Shown: positions 28,060-38,720, counted from the stretch's first letter. The stretch: DNA of 64,000 nucleotides from Rhizobiaceae bacterium (GCA_023953835.1 JAMLJB010000001.1:3073501-3137500); one strand, 5' to 3'. Notes: a model not told the origin generated them from the sequence alone. Numbers and translations are program-made.

Positions 28060-30168
28060 TTATCCGGCGCGCAGCAGCCTGACGGCCTCGTCGCGTCCAA
28101 ACAGGTAAAGCAGGAGCCGGATCGCCTCGCCGCGCGGAGACAGCAGGTCCGGGTCGCTGGATAGCAGCAGGCGTGCATCGTCCCGCGCGACTTCCAGCAA
28201 ATCGGCATGATGCTCGATCCGCGCCACCTGGAATCCCGGCGTGCCGGATTGGCGCGTACCCAGCAACTCGCCTTCGCCGCGCAGCTTCAGGTCTTCCTCG
28301 GCGATGATGAAGCCGTCTTCCGTCTCGCGCATGACCGACATCCGCCGCTTTGCTGTCTCGCCAAGCGGCTCCTTGTAGAGCAACACGCAAGAAGAGGGCT
28401 TCGAGCCGCGCCCGACGCGCCCGCGCAACTGGTGCAACTGCGCGAGCCCGAAGCGTTCGGCATGTTCGATCACCATGATCGTCGCGTCGGGCACGTCCAC
28501 GCCGACCTCGATCACGGTCGTCGCCACCAGCACGCGCGTCTCGCCGTCCTTGAAGGCGCGCATCGCCTCGTCCTTCTCAGCGCCTTTCATCCGCCCGTGA
28601 ACCAGCCCGATGCGCTCTCCGAACACCGGCTTGAGTGAGGCGAAACGGTCCTCGGCGGACATTAGCTTGATTTCCTCGGATTCCTCCACCAGAGGACAGA
28701 TCCAGTAGACTTTCTGGCCCGCCGCGACGGCTTCGGTCATGCGTCCCACCAGCTCGTCCAGCCGGTTCATCGACATGGTGACCGTGCGGATGGGCTGGCG
28801 ACCGGCGGGCTTTTCCGTCAGCCGCGACACGTCCATGTCGCCAAAGGCCGTCAGCACCAGCGTGCGCGGAATGGGGGTCGCGGTCATCACCAGAAGGTCC
28901 GGCGCGCTGCCCTTGGCCGAGATGGCAAGCCGCTGGTGGACGCCGAACCGATGCTGCTCGTCCACGACTGCAAGCGCGAGGTCGCGGAACACCACCTTCT
29001 CCTGAAAGAGCGCGTGAGTGCCGACCACGATGTCTATGGAACCGTCCTCAAGCCCGGCGAGTGTCGCCGCGCGCTCCCGGCCTTTTTCGCGACCCGTCAG
29101 CACTGCCAGCCGCATGCCCGCGCGCTCGGCCAAAGGTGCAATGGTCGCCAGATGCTGGCGCGCAAGGATTTCGGTCGGTGCCATCAGCGCGGCCTGCGCG
29201 CCGCTTTCGACGGCGCGCGCCATTGCCAGCAGCGCCACCACCGTCTTGCCCGCGCCGACATCGCCTTGCAGCAGCCGCAGCATGCGTTCGGGTTTGGCGA
29301 GGTCGGCATTGATTTCGCCAAGCGCCGTTTCCTGGCTGCGGGTCAGCGAATAAGGCAGGGCGTTGCGCAGCCGCTCGACGATGCGCCCATCGCCTGTAAA
29401 GGGTCGCCCCGCCGAGCGCCGCACCCGCGCCCGCACCAAAGCCAGCGCGATCTGGCCCGCAAGAAACTCGTCATAGGCAAGCCGTCGCCAGCCCGCGCTT
29501 TCAGGCGAAGTGTCGATGGGGTCCGCCGGATTGTGGATGCGACGCAATGCGCTTGCAAAATCAGGGAAGGTCTGGCGGCGCATGACGCCGGGGTCTTGCC
29601 ATTCGGGTAGTTGTGGGAGCCTTTCCAGTGCCGCCTGGACCGCGCGGCGCAGCACCTTGGGCGAAAGCCCCGCCGTCAGCGGATAGACCGGCTCGACCAG
29701 CGGCAATCCATCCGCCGCGTCGGCAAGCGCGATATGGTCGGGGTGCACCATCGAGGCGCGCCCGTTGAACCATTCCATGCGACCGCTGACGATGACGCGC
29801 TCGCCTTCCGGCAGCGCCTTTTCCAGATAGGCTGCGTGCGCGTGGAAAAACGTCAGCGTTACCTCGCCCGTGTCGTCATGCGCGTAGACGCGATAGGGCA
29901 CGCTGCGATTGGCGCGCGGCGGCGGCTGGTGCCGGTCCACCAGCACCTCGAGCGTCACGATGGCGCCTTCGTCCGCGTAAGCGATGCCGGGTCGGTTGCG
30001 TCGGTCGATGATCGAATGCGGCAGGGTGAACAGCAGGTCGCCGATGCGCGGCTCGCGCGCGCTCGTGTCGGCGGGCACGATTTTCGCGATCAGCGCGGCG
30101 ACCTTCGCGCCGATGCCGGGCAGCGAGGTGAGCGGCGCAAACAGGGGATCGAGAAGGGACGGACGCAT
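28060..30168 (-). CDS. recG: ATP-dependent DNA helicase RecG
   Basis: Branched-DNA helicase that regresses stalled forks and processes Holliday junctions. The 702-residue protein has an N-terminal wedge/OB domain (LTSLPGIGAKVAALIAK, then VEPVYPLTAGL). The SF2 motor follows with motif I LQGDVGAGKTVVALLA, motif II VVDEQHRFG, motif [14 protein letters not shown] and motif [14 protein letters not shown] 30168 (RPSLLDPLFAPL) gives normal length; an ATG at 30213 would add 15 residues. It is divergent from sdhE, an arrangement with mfd that is common in rhizobia. Confidence 0.96.
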   Translation of the reverse strand: MRPSLLDPLFAPLTSLPGIGAKVAALIAKIVPADTSAREPRIGDLLFTLPHSIIDRRNRPGIAYADEGAIVTLEVLVDRHQPPPRANRSVPYRVYAHDDTGEVTLTFFHAHAAYLEKALPEGERVIVSGRMEWFNGRASMVHPDHIALADAADGLPLVEPVYPLTAGLSPKVLRRAVQAALERLPQLPEWQDPGVMRRQTFPDFASALRRIHNPADPIDTSPESAGWRRLAYDEFLAGQIALALVRARVRRSAGRPFTGDGRIVERLRNALPYSLTRSQETALGEINADLAKPERMLRLLQGDVGAGKTVVALLAMARAVESGAQAALMAPTEILARQHLATIAPLAERAGMRLAVLTGREKGRERAATLAGLEDGSIDIVVGTHALFQEKVVFRDLALAVVDEQHRFGVHQRLAISAKGSAPDLLVMTATPIPRTLVLTAFGDMDVSRLTEKPAGRQPIRTVTMSMNRLDELVGRMTEAVAAGQKVYWICPLVEESEEIKLMSAEDRFASLKPVFGERIGLVHGRMKGAEKDEAMRAFKDGETRVLVATTVIEVGVDVPDATIMVIEHAERFGLAQLHQLRGRVGRGSKPSSCVLLYKEPLGETAKRRMSVMRETEDGFIIAEEDLKLRGEGELLGTRQSGTPGFQVARIEHHADLLEVARDDARLLLSSDPDLLSPRGEAIRLLLYLFGRDEAVRLLRAG

Positions 30169-30263
30169 TGCGCCAATTGTCGGGTGAAGTGCGGCGGCTT
30201 GCAAGGCTGACACCGTGCGCTATCCACGCTATATGCCCGCACGCTGATGCGAGGGATCTGACG

Positions 30264-30551
30264 ATGACCGGAACGACACGGACGAGCGACGGACTGGACG
30301 CGCGCCGCAAGCGCTTGCTGTTCCGCTCGTGGCACAGGGGAATGCGCGAGCTTGACCTGATCCTCGGCCCCTTTGCCGATGCTGAAATCGGCGGCTTGAC
30401 CGACGCCGAACTTGAACAATATGAGCTTCTGCTCACCATAAACGACACCGAGCTTTTGCCATGGCTCATGGGCGAGCAGCCCATCCCCGCAAATGTCGAT
30501 GCCGCAATCGTAAACCGAATCAGGGCGTTCCAGCCAATATCTCACGCATGA
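30264..30551 (+). CDS. sdhE: FAD assembly factor SdhE
   Basis: Small cytosolic chaperone (95 residues) that promotes covalent flavinylation of the succinate dehydrogenase flavoprotein. The diagnostic RGxxE motif is RGMRE at residues 25-29, followed by LDLILGPFAD and the helical TDAELEQYELLLTINDTELLPWL. GAGGG lies at proper spacing before the ATG. Its stop overlaps the mfd start codon (ATGA), giving a sdhE-mfd operon. Confidence 0.94.
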   Translation: MTGTTRTSDGLDARRKRLLFRSWHRGMRELDLILGPFADAEIGGLTDAELEQYELLLTINDTELLPWLMGEQPIPANVDAAIVNRIRAFQPISHA

Positions 30552-33500
30552 AACTGATACCCTCCATCGGCCTGCCGGCGGCAAGGCCCGGTCAATATAT
30601 CGTCGACGGTGTCGCAGACGGCTATGAGGCGTTCGCGATTGCCCGCGCCGCCGCAGAGGCCGCGCCTGACGCGCCGATTGTGTTCGTGGCCCGCGACGGC
30701 CAACGCCTGCCGGAAATCGCCGAAGCGCTCACCTTCGTCTCGCCGGGCCTGCCGGTCCTGGAGCTTCCGGCCTGGGATTGCCTTCCCTACGATCGCGTGT
30801 CGCCCGGTTCGGACGCCGCCGCGCGCAGGCTGGATGCGATGGCCGGCATCATCGCGCTTCACAGGAAGCCGCACCGTGCAGTGATCCTGACCACCGTCAA
30901 CGCGATTCTCCAGCGCATGCCGCCCGCCGCAGCCGTCGAGGCGCAGAGCCTGAACGCGCGTCCCGGCAACCAGATAGACATGAAGGAGCTTGTCACCCGC
31001 CTCGAAACCGCCGGGTTCGAGCGCGTTCCGACTGTTCGCGATGTCGGGGAATATGCCGTGCGCGGCGGCATTCTCGACCTCTACGCGCCTTCGTCGGAGG
31101 AGCCGGTGCGCCTCGACTTCTTCGGCGACACGCTGGAATCGATTCGCTCTTTCGACGTCGCCACGCAGCGCACCATCGCGAATGTGCCGGTTTTCACCTT
31201 GCAGGCCATGAGCGAGGTGCAGCTTACCCCGCAATCCATCAGCCGCTTCCGCCGTGCCTATATCGAGGCGTTTGGCGCGCCGACGCCGGGCGACGCGCTC
31301 TACACGGCGGTCAGCGAAGGCCGTCGCTTCGCGGGCATGGAGCACTGGCTGCCGTTTTTCTACGAGCGGCTGGAAACGCTTTTCGACTATCTGCCGGATG
31401 GGCCTGTCATCCTCGACCATCTGGCGCGCGAGGCGCTGGCCGAGCGCCACGAACTTATTCTCGACCATTACGAGGCGCGGCGCAGGCAGGGCGATCCATC
31501 GCTCAAGGACGCCGCGCCGTACAAGCCCGTAGCGCCGGGGCTGATTTACCTTTCCCCGGAAGAAGTGGCTTCGTCGCTGGCCGACCGGCAGGCCGTCGAG
31601 TTCACGCCCTTCGATGCGCCCTTTGCCAGCGGGCGGGCATTGCATCATGCCGGGGCGAAAGCGGGGCGCTCCTTTGCCGAGGAGCGCGCCGACCCCAACG
31701 CGAATGTGTTCGAGGTGGCCGCCCGCCACATTGCTGACCAGCGCGCCGGCAAGCGGCGGGTGCTTGTCGCGGGCTGGACCGAAGGTTCTCTCGACCGGCT
31801 GGGGCAGATTCTGGAAGAGCACGGCCTTGCCAACCTCATCCGTGTCGGTTCGCTCGACCAGCTTGAAAAGCTTGAAGCGGGGCAGGCGGGGCTTGGAGTC
31901 CTCCCGCTGGAAAAGGGCTTCGAGACCGCCGGACTGGTGGTGGTGGCCGAGCAGGACATTCTGGGCGACCGCCTTGTGCGCCGCTCCAGGAAGCGCCGAC
32001 GCGCCGCTGATTTCATCGCGGAAGCCACGTCGCTTTCGGCGGGTGACATCGTGGTCCATGCGGACCACGGCATCGGTCGCTTCGTCGGCCTGCGGACCAT
32101 CGAGGCGGCGGGCGCGCCGCATGACTGCATCGAAATCCACTATGCGGGCGACGGCCGCCTGTTCCTGCCGGTCGAAAACATCGAGCTTCTGTCGCGTTAC
32201 GGGTCCGATGGCGCGGAGGCGGTCCTCGACAAGCTCGGCGGCGGCGCGTGGCAGTCGCGCAAGGCAAAGCTCAAGCGCCGCCTGCTCGAAATGGCGGGGC
32301 AACTCATCCGCCTTGCCGCCGAACGCCAGATGCGGTCAGCGCCCAGCATCCTGCCGCCGGAAGGCGCTTACGGCGAGTTTGCCGCGCGCTTCCCCTATGA
32401 GGAAACCGACGACCAGCAGAATGCCATCGATGCGGTGATCGATGATTTGTCGCTGGGCAAGCCGATGGACCGTCTCATCTGCGGCGATGTCGGCTTCGGC
32501 AAGACGGAGGTGGCGCTGCGCGCCGCTTTCCTCACGGCGATGGAAGGCTTGCAGGTTGCCGTCGTCGTGCCGACGACACTGCTTTCGCGCCAGCATTTCA
32601 AGACATTTTCCCAGCGTTTCGCGGGCCTGCCGGTGCGCGTGCGCCAGGCTTCACGCATGGTGGGGTCCAAGGAACTGGCGGAAACGAAGAAGGGCATCGC
32701 GGACGGGACCGTCGATATTGTCGTCGGCACGCACGCATTGCTGGGGTCGTCCGTCAGCTTCCACAATCTCGGCCTGCTGATCATCGACGAGGAGCAGCAT
32801 TTCGGCGTCAAGCACAAGGAGCGGCTGAAGGACCTGAAGAGCGACGTGCATGTGCTCACGCTTTCGGCGACGCCGATCCCGCGCACCTTGCAGCTTGCAC
32901 TGACCGGCGTGCGCGAACTGTCGCTGATCGCCACGCCGCCGGTTGACCGCATGGCGGTGCGCACCTTCATTTCGCCCTTCGATCCGCTGGTGATCCGCGA
33001 GACGCTGCTGCGCGAGCGCTATCGCGGCGGGCAGAGCTTCTATGTCGTCCCCCGCATTTCGGACCTTGCCGAAATCCATGATTTCCTCGCCGCCGAAGTG
33101 CCGGAACTGAAGGTCGCCGTGGCGCATGGCCAGATGGCGGCAGGCGAACTCGAAGACATCATGAACGCCTTCTATGACGGGCAATATGACGTGCTCCTGT
33201 CCACCACCATCGTGGAATCCGGTCTGGACATTCCGACCGCCAACACGCTGATCGTGCACCGGGCGGACATGTTCGGGCTGGCGCAGCTTTACCAGTTGCG
33301 CGGGCGCGTGGGGCGCTCGAAGCTGCGCGCCTATGCGCTGTTCACGCTGCCTGCGAACCGCAAGCTGACCGACACCGCCGACCGCCGGCTCAAGGTGCTG
33401 CAATCGCTGGATACGCTGGGCGCAGGCTTCCAGCTTGCCAGCCACGACCTCGACATTCGCGGTGCGGGCAACCTGCTCGGTGAGGAGCAATCCGGCCACA

Positions 33501-34045
33501 TCAAGGAAGTGGGCTTCGAGCTTTACCAGCAGATGCTGGAAGAGGCCGTGGCGGAGATCAAGGGTTCGGGCGAAGAGCTTGACAGCGGGTGGTCGCCGCA
33601 GATCACCATCGGCACGGCGGTGATGATCCCGGAGGCATATGTGCCGGACCTGCAATTGCGGCTGGCGCTTTATCGCCGCCTTGGCGACCTCACCTCTGCG
33701 GAGGATATCGATGCGTTCGGCGCCGAACTGATCGACCGCTTCGGCCCGCTGCCGGACGAGGTAGAGCATCTTTTGAAGATCGTTTTCATCAAGGCGCTGT
33801 GCCGCAAGGCCAATGTGGAAAAGCTGGACGCCGGTCCGAAGGGCGTCGTTATCCACTTCCGCAAGCGCGAATTCGCCAATCCGGTCGGGCTGGTTCAGTA
33901 TATCGGGCAGCAGGGCTCCATGGCGAAGATCAGGCCCGACCAGAGCGTGGTGTTCATTCGCGAATGGCCAACCGCCGACAAGCGCCTGTCAGGCTCCGCC
34001 GTGGTCATGACGCAACTTGCGCGGCTGGTGGAAAGCGCGGCTTAA
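30548..34045 (+). CDS. mfd: transcription-repair coupling factor Mfd
   Basis: Large SF2 translocase (1165 residues) that removes stalled RNA polymerase and recruits UvrA. Order of domains: UvrB-like N-terminal region (from about residue 20), the RNA-polymerase-interacting module ([17 protein letters not shown], about 500-560), the helicase motor and the C-terminal TRCF domain. Motor motifs are [46 protein letters not shown] and QLRGRVGRS. The ATG overlaps the sdhE stop. With uvrC and recG this is one of three repair genes in the window. The stop overlaps that of the convergent COG0523 gene. Confidence 0.97.
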   Translation: MKLIPSIGLPAARPGQYIVDGVADGYEAFAIARAAAEAAPDAPIVFVARDGQRLPEIAEALTFVSPGLPVLELPAWDCLPYDRVSPGSDAAARRLDAMAGIIALHRKPHRAVILTTVNAILQRMPPAAAVEAQSLNARPGNQIDMKELVTRLETAGFERVPTVRDVGEYAVRGGILDLYAPSSEEPVRLDFFGDTLESIRSFDVATQRTIANVPVFTLQAMSEVQLTPQSISRFRRAYIEAFGAPTPGDALYTAVSEGRRFAGMEHWLPFFYERLETLFDYLPDGPVILDHLAREALAERHELILDHYEARRRQGDPSLKDAAPYKPVAPGLIYLSPEEVASSLADRQAVEFTPFDAPFASGRALHHAGAKAGRSFAEERADPNANVFEVAARHIADQRAGKRRVLVAGWTEGSLDRLGQILEEHGLANLIRVGSLDQLEKLEAGQAGLGVLPLEKGFETAGLVVVAEQDILGDRLVRRSRKRRRAADFIAEATSLSAGDIVVHADHGIGRFVGLRTIEAAGAPHDCIEIHYAGDGRLFLPVENIELLSRYGSDGAEAVLDKLGGGAWQSRKAKLKRRLLEMAGQLIRLAAERQMRSAPSILPPEGAYGEFAARFPYEETDDQQNAIDAVIDDLSLGKPMDRLICGDVGFGKTEVALRAAFLTAMEGLQVAVVVPTTLLSRQHFKTFSQRFAGLPVRVRQASRMVGSKELAETKKGIADGTVDIVVGTHALLGSSVSFHNLGLLIIDEEQHFGVKHKERLKDLKSDVHVLTLSATPIPRTLQLALTGVRELSLIATPPVDRMAVRTFISPFDPLVIRETLLRERYRGGQSFYVVPRISDLAEIHDFLAAEVPELKVAVAHGQMAAGELEDIMNAFYDGQYDVLLSTTIVESGLDIPTANTLIVHRADMFGLAQLYQLRGRVGRSKLRAYALFTLPANRKLTDTADRRLKVLQSLDTLGAGFQLASHDLDIRGAGNLLGEEQSGHIKEVGFELYQQMLEEAVAEIKGSGEELDSGWSPQITIGTAVMIPEAYVPDLQLRLALYRRLGDLTSAEDIDAFGAELIDRFGPLPDEVEHLLKIVFIKALCRKANVEKLDAGPKGVVIHFRKREFANPVGLVQYIGQQGSMAKIRPDQSVVFIREWPTADKRLSGSAVVMTQLARLVESAA

Positions 34046-35259
34046 GCCGCGCGCGCCTCCCATCCTGGAAAGGGGTCCGTTAGAAATTCCCATTTCATCG
34101 GCTCGAAACTCGTCTCGGGCACCAGGCATGAGTCGAGCGAAGCCCGGATGATCTTTTCATCCATCGGATCGCTGCCGATGAAGACGAGTTCTTGCCGCCG
34201 GTCGCCCCAGACCGGGTCCAAGTAGGGTGCCATTGCGGCCTGCCATTCCGAGTTTTGCGGCCAGTGTGCGCGGGGAACGGCGGACCACCACAGCCCCCGT
34301 TTCCCGGTCTTTACGAGCGCTCCCGCCTGGCTTAGCTCGCCAACATGGTCGGGTCGCGTCGCGAGCCAGAAAAAGCCCTTTGTGCGAACTACCCCCGGCC
34401 ATGAACTGTTGATGAAATTGTGCAGCTTGAGCGGGTCGAATGGCCGTTTTTCACGGTAGACAAACGAACGAATTCCATACTCTTCCGTTTCCGGGATATG
34501 GTCCTTGAAGCCGTAGAGTTCCTTGAACCACAGCGGGTTTTCTTCGGCTTTGGCAAAATCGAAACGTCCCGTGTCGAGCACACGACCAAGTTCGACACGC
34601 GCAAAATCGGTTTCAATCAATTCCGCATCCGGATTGAGCGCCTTGATGATCTTGCGCGCCCGATCGAGGTCGCCCGGGGCGGAATCTGAAATCTTGTTGA
34701 GCACGATCACGTCGGCAAATTCGATCTGTTCGACCAGCAGGTCGACAAGGGCGCGCTCATCGCCTTCCGAGGCAATCTCTCCACGGTCGCGCAGAAAATC
34801 GCTCGACGAATAGTTGCTCAGCAGGTTGGCAGCATCCACGACGGTAATCATGGTGTCGAGCCGGGCGATGTCTGACAGGCTTTCCCCGTTCTCGTCGCGA
34901 AACTCGAAGGTGGCGGCAACCGGCAGCGGCTCAGCAATGCCGGTGCTCTCGATGATCAGATTGTCGAAGCGGCCCTGTTCTGCGAGCGTTCGCACCTCGC
35001 GCAGAAGATCGTCGCGCAACGTGCAGCAAATGCAGCCATTGGTCATTTCGACAAGCTGCTCCTCCGTGCGCGAGAGGTTCGCGCCGCCCTCGCGCACGAG
35101 AGTGGCGTCGATGTTCACCTCACTCATATCGTTGACGATAACCGCGACGCGCCGCCCTTCGCGATTGTTGAGAATGTGGTTCAGCAGCGTCGTCTTTCCT
35201 GCCCCGAGGAAGCCGGAGAGAACCGATACAGGGAGTCTGGATGTGGTGGCCGTTGCCAT
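34042..35259 (-). CDS. COG0523 (CobW/ZigA-type) GTPase, probable zinc metallochaperone
   Basis: G3E-family P-loop GTPase of 405 residues. The Walker A is GFLGAGKTT (16-24). The family metal motif CxCC is present as GCICC (Cys76, Cys78, Cys79). The base-recognition motif is VLNKISD, and a CobW C-terminal domain follows (from about residue 270). COG0523 members deliver zinc, cobalt or iron; the Zur-like operator immediately upstream (35292-35309) argues for zinc starvation response, similar to ZigA/ZagA. ATG 35259 has a perfect AAGGAG seven nt upstream; an earlier ATG at 35280 does not. The frnE-like gene lies upstream on the same strand, but the operator implies a separate promoter. Confidence 0.92.
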   Translation of the reverse strand: MATATTSRLPVSVLSGFLGAGKTTLLNHILNNREGRRVAVIVNDMSEVNIDATLVREGGANLSRTEEQLVEMTNGCICCTLRDDLLREVRTLAEQGRFDNLIIESTGIAEPLPVAATFEFRDENGESLSDIARLDTMITVVDAANLLSNYSSSDFLRDRGEIASEGDERALVDLLVEQIEFADVIVLNKISDSAPGDLDRARKIIKALNPDAELIETDFARVELGRVLDTGRFDFAKAEENPLWFKELYGFKDHIPETEEYGIRSFVYREKRPFDPLKLHNFINSSWPGVVRTKGFFWLATRPDHVGELSQAGALVKTGKRGLWWSAVPRAHWPQNSEWQAAMAPYLDPVWGDRRQELVFIGSDPMDEKIIRASLDSCLVPETSFEPMKWEFLTDPFPGWEARAA

Positions 35260-35282
35260 TGTCGTCTCCTTCAATGTCAAAA

Positions 35283-35311
35283 GCCATACAAGTAATGTTA
35301 TTACATTACAA
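35283..35311 (-). promoter_or_regulatory. putative sigma-70 promoter of the COG0523 gene
   Basis: On the minus strand TTGTAA (35311-35306) and TATGGC (35288-35283) are separated by exactly 17 nt. The -10 ends 23 nt before the start codon. The Zur-like palindrome fills the spacer, the ideal place for a repressor. Confidence 0.5.
35292..35309. promoter_or_regulatory. putative Zur operator
   Basis: GTAATGTTATTACATTAC is an 18-bp palindrome with perfect outer 6-bp arms (GTAATG/CATTAC). The half-site AATGTTAT matches the half-site of the E. coli Zur consensus. It lies 33 nt upstream of the start codon of a CxCC-motif GTPase of a family frequently regulated by Zur. No Zur gene is in the window, so assignment is inference. 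Confidence 0.65.
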
Positions 35312-35351
35312 CTGGTAGCGCGTCTCTTTGTTCATCCTTTCCCATTCTTTT

Positions 35352-36023
35352 CTATTGGGTGTTCACTTTGGCGTCGGCATGTTCGGCTGCGACCTGCCGG
35401 ATCGCGTCGGCCAGAACACGCGTGTCCTGCGCGCCCATGACGGCGTATTTGTTGTCCAGCAGGAAGCACGGCACGCCGGAAATTCCCATCCGTGACGCCG
35501 TAGCGATCTCGGTCTGAACGGCGTCGCGATCGGCGTCGGAGGGCAGCAGCGCCTCGACCACCGGCACATCCATGCCGCTCAACTGCGCCGCTTCCAGCAA
35601 CACAGAATGATCGCCGATGTTCTGGCCCTGCTCGAAATAGGCGCTGAACAGAATGCCGACCAACCTGTTCTGCACATCCGCGCCGGAGCCTGCGGCCCAG
35701 CGTACCACGCGATGCGCGTCAAGCGTGTTGGGCGCGACCTTGATCGCATCGAAATCGAAGGAAATGCCTTCCACCGCGCCGAGTTGCACGATGTTGGCGT
35801 GTATCTGGCGGATGCGATCTTCCGAGCCGAATTTACCAATCATGTAGGCGCGCCGATCCTTGCCCTCGGGTGGTATTGTGGGATCGAGCTGGAAGGGTCG
35901 CCACCGCACCTCGACATCGATATCGGGCAAGGTGGCGAGCGCGGCATCCAGCCGCCGCTTGCCGACGAAGCACCAGGGGCACACGACGTCCGATACGACG
36001 TCAACGGTCACTGTATCGCTCAA
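35352..36023 (-). CDS. DsbA family oxidoreductase, FrnE-like
   Basis: Thioredoxin-fold protein of 223 residues lacking a signal peptide, so probably cytoplasmic. The redox motif CPWC is at residues 15-18 (VVCPWCFVGKRRLD). The FrnE/2-hydroxychromene-isomerase-like features RWRPFQLDP and the cis-Pro segment GISGVPCFLLDNKYAVMGAQ are present. FrnE homologues are implicated in disulfide handling under oxidative stress; the partner is unknown. It starts 9 nt after the stop of the binding-protein gene, so the two are likely co-transcribed. Confidence 0.88.
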   Translation of the reverse strand: MSDTVTVDVVSDVVCPWCFVGKRRLDAALATLPDIDVEVRWRPFQLDPTIPPEGKDRRAYMIGKFGSEDRIRQIHANIVQLGAVEGISFDFDAIKVAPNTLDAHRVVRWAAGSGADVQNRLVGILFSAYFEQGQNIGDHSVLLEAAQLSGMDVPVVEALLPSDADRDAVQTEIATASRMGISGVPCFLLDNKYAVMGAQDTRVLADAIRQVAAEHADAKVNTQ

Positions 36024-36032
36024 GCGAGCCTC

Positions 36033-37835
36033 CTATTGCGAATACCACCAGGTCGGCAATTGCGGGCCTTGCAATGGCGTAACGTCCGGGCGGTTGATCC
36101 GTTTCCAGTGTGCCACCCATCGCTCCGGACGGAAATAGAGGGGAATCACATAGGCGCCGGAGAGCAGCACGCGGTCATAGGCACGCACCGTGCTGGCAAA
36201 CTCCTCGCGGGTCCGCGCCTTCAGCATGGCGTCGATCAGGGCATCGACGGCGGGGCTCGCCACACCAGCGAAATTGAACGTCCCCGGCTTGTCGCGCGTC
36301 GATGATCCCCAGCGCCCCACCTGCTCGACGCCCGGCGAAAGCGAACTCGTATAGTTGAACAGGAAGGTGTCGTAGTCATAGTTGATCTGGCGCTGCTGGA
36401 ATTGCGAGGCGTCGACGGAGCGGATCACCAGCTCTATCCCGAGCTTGGCCAGTGTCTGCTGCCACGCGATGGCAAGCTGTTCGCCTTCCTTGCCCTTGAG
36501 CATGATTTCGAACACGACCGGCTGGCCGTCCGGGCCGATCATGCGCCCATCCTTGAGGCTGTAGCCCGCTGCCTTCAGCGTTTCGAATCCGACGCGCAGG
36601 AAGGTGCGGTCGCGTCCGCTGCCGTCCGACGCGGGGGGCGTCCAGCCGCGCTCCATGATGTCGGGCGTCACAGCGTCGGGGAAGGGCGCAAGCAGCGCGC
36701 GCTCGGTCGCGTCCGCCGGCCTGCCGTGGCTGGAAAGGTCCGAATTGTCGAAGAAGCTTGTCGTGCGCCGGTAGGTTTCGGACAGCAGGTTCCGGTTCAC
36801 CCATTCGAAATCGAACAGCTCGGTCAGTCCTGCGCGAAATGCGCGATCCGCGAAGATCGGCCTGCGCGTGTTCATCACGATGCCGTACATGCCGGACGGC
36901 ATTCGGGTCTCGAAGGTCTCGGTCAGCACGTCACCGCGCCTGACGGCGGGAAAGTCATAGTCGTTCTTCCAGCGTCCGCTGTTTTCCTCAAGGAATACGT
37001 CCACCAGCCCCTTGCGGAACGCCTCGAACATCGCGTTCTCGTCGCGGTAATAGGTCAGCTTGATCTCGTCATAATTGTCGAGGCCGCGCTTGGAGGGCAG
37101 GTCCTTCGCCCAATAATCCGGGTTGCGCTTGAATGTGATGCTGTCGCCCGGCTTGATGTCCGCCATGACGTAGGGGCCGCTGCCGGTCATCGATTTTAGC
37201 GTCGACTTGTCGAACGTCCCGGGGTCGATCAGGTGCTTCGGCAACACATGCAGACGGGCCAGAATGAGGGGCAATTCCCGGTCCGGCTCCTTGAAGGTGA
37301 AACGCACGCCATGCGTGCCGACCTTTTCGACCTTCGCGACCTTGTCGGCGCTCACCGCATAGCGCGGATAGCCCTTGTCACGCAGGATTTCGAAGCTGAA
37401 GATCAGATCGTCCTGCGTCACCGGCTGCCCGTCCGAAAACCGTGCCCGCTCGTCCAGAGTGAACTCGACGAAGCTGCGCTTATCGTCCGTTTCTACCGTT
37501 TTCGCCAGCAGCGGATACATGGTGAAGGGCTCGTCCGCCGATTGCAGCATCAGCCTGTCAAAAACCAGGTCGCCGAATATCAGGTCGATGGTGCCGCGCG
37601 CCGCACTTCCCTGAATGATGAACGGGTTCACGCTGTCGAACGTGCCGGGCCATGCATAGCTGATCCTGCCGCCTTTGGGCGCATCCGGGTTCGCATAGGG
37701 CAGATGGGTGAAATCTGCCGGCAACGCCGGTTCGCCATGCATGGCAATGGCATGCGACGGCGCGGCGAATGCCTGCGCGGCAAGCGCGCACCACACGACC
37801 AGAATTGCCCAAAAGCCTGCGAGTCTTGCCAGCAT
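36033..37835 (-). CDS. ABC transporter substrate-binding protein, family 5 (YejA-like)
   Basis: Periplasmic binding protein of 600 residues with a signal peptide (hydrophobic FWAILVVWCALAAQAFA, cut near residue 24). The body matches SBP_bac_5 proteins for peptides or microcin-like ligands. Family features include HAIAMHGEPALP, the YPLLAKTVETDDKRSFVEFTL region, SDGQPVTQDDLIFSFE and FKRNPDYWA. Relatives called YejA normally sit beside yejB-yejE-yejF permease and ATPase genes, but none is here; downstream is the frnE-like gene. The ligand is therefore uncertain, and the protein may serve permeases encoded elsewhere. Confidence 0.88.
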   Translation of the reverse strand: MLARLAGFWAILVVWCALAAQAFAAPSHAIAMHGEPALPADFTHLPYANPDAPKGGRISYAWPGTFDSVNPFIIQGSAARGTIDLIFGDLVFDRLMLQSADEPFTMYPLLAKTVETDDKRSFVEFTLDERARFSDGQPVTQDDLIFSFEILRDKGYPRYAVSADKVAKVEKVGTHGVRFTFKEPDRELPLILARLHVLPKHLIDPGTFDKSTLKSMTGSGPYVMADIKPGDSITFKRNPDYWAKDLPSKRGLDNYDEIKLTYYRDENAMFEAFRKGLVDVFLEENSGRWKNDYDFPAVRRGDVLTETFETRMPSGMYGIVMNTRRPIFADRAFRAGLTELFDFEWVNRNLLSETYRRTTSFFDNSDLSSHGRPADATERALLAPFPDAVTPDIMERGWTPPASDGSGRDRTFLRVGFETLKAAGYSLKDGRMIGPDGQPVVFEIMLKGKEGEQLAIAWQQTLAKLGIELVIRSVDASQFQQRQINYDYDTFLFNYTSSLSPGVEQVGRWGSSTRDKPGTFNFAGVASPAVDALIDAMLKARTREEFASTVRAYDRVLLSGAYVIPLYFRPERWVAHWKRINRPDVTPLQGPQLPTWWYSQ

Positions 37836-38047
37836 TCTTCCTTCCGCAGCGATTCGCGGTTAATCTACCATGCTGAGCCGTGAAACATCCCGGAAGCTCA
37901 AAAGATCGCACTGAATTGCGGGATGGGCTGGATTTGATGGCGCATGCGGTGTAACAGGCGCGCCAAGTCATGCTGTTGCCTTATTTGGCCAACAGGTAGC
38001 GCCAGCATGGTTTTTTTGATGTCGGATTTCTTGAAGGAAAATCGAAT

Positions 38048-38668
38048 ATGAAGCGCGCTTTGATTACCGTTTCTCGCCTGTCGGCGCTGGCCGCGGCCCT
38101 TGCAACGGTTTCGATGGCTTCGCCCGCGTCCGCGCAGCAGCAGCAGATTCCGCAGGGCTGGTTCAAGGCATGCTCCAAGCAGCAGGATGTCGATGTCTGC
38201 AACGTGCAGAACATTACCACGGCGGATACGGGCCAGCTTGTCACCGGCATCAGCCTGATCGAACTCAAGGGCAAGGTGAACCGCAAGGTGTTTCAGGTCA
38301 CGGTGCCGACCGCCCGCCTGATCCCGCCCGGCGTCGGCTTGCAGATCGACGGCGGCAAGACGCAGAAAATCGATTACATGATCTGCTTCCCTGACCGCTG
38401 CGTGGCCGAAGTGGTGCTCAGCGATCAGCTGGTGACGTCCTTCAAGAAGGGCACTACGCTGACGCTGACATCGGTCAATTTCCAGAACAAGCCGAACCCG
38501 GTGAAGGTATCGCTTCAGGGCTTTACCGGCGCTTATGACGGCGAGCCGCTCAAGCAGTCCGATATCGACGAGCGCCAGAAGAAGCTCCAGGACTTCGTCG
38601 CCAAGAACAACGAGGATTTCGCCAAGAAGCTCAAGGAAGAGCAGGAAAAGGCGAAGCAGGCCAACTGA
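38048..38668 (+). CDS. invasion-associated locus B (IalB) family protein
   Basis: Exported protein of 206 residues with a signal peptide ending in PASA (near residue 29). The IalB-domain features are WFKACSKQQDVDVCNVQ, a mid-domain VPTARLIPPGVGLQIDGG, and the second cysteine pair in YMICFPDRCVAEVVL. The C-terminus is a Lys/Glu-rich helix of about 40 residues that could be a coiled coil. IalB was named in Bartonella, but homologues are widespread in free-living rhizobia, so no pathogenic role follows. A strong intrinsic terminator lies 24 nt downstream. Confidence 0.9.
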   Translation: MKRALITVSRLSALAAALATVSMASPASAQQQQIPQGWFKACSKQQDVDVCNVQNITTADTGQLVTGISLIELKGKVNRKVFQVTVPTARLIPPGVGLQIDGGKTQKIDYMICFPDRCVAEVVLSDQLVTSFKKGTTLTLTSVNFQNKPNPVKVSLQGFTGAYDGEPLKQSDIDERQKKLQDFVAKNNEDFAKKLKEEQEKAKQAN

Positions 38669-38691
38669 GCCGCTTCCTCACTGAGTGATCT

Positions 38692-38720
38692 AAGGCGAGG
38701 CCTCGTTCCTCGCCTTTTTT
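38692..38720 (+). terminator. intrinsic terminator of the ialB-type gene
   Basis: AAGGCGAGG, loop CCTCGTT, CCTCGCCTT give a perfect 9-bp stem followed by TTTT. This is a classic Rho-independent terminator for the rightward transcript. Confidence 0.85.

Noticed and set aside
30542..32302. 586-codon minus-strand open frame opposite mfd
   Set aside because: Antisense shadow of a well-supported Mfd gene; no recognisable domain or ribosome binding site.
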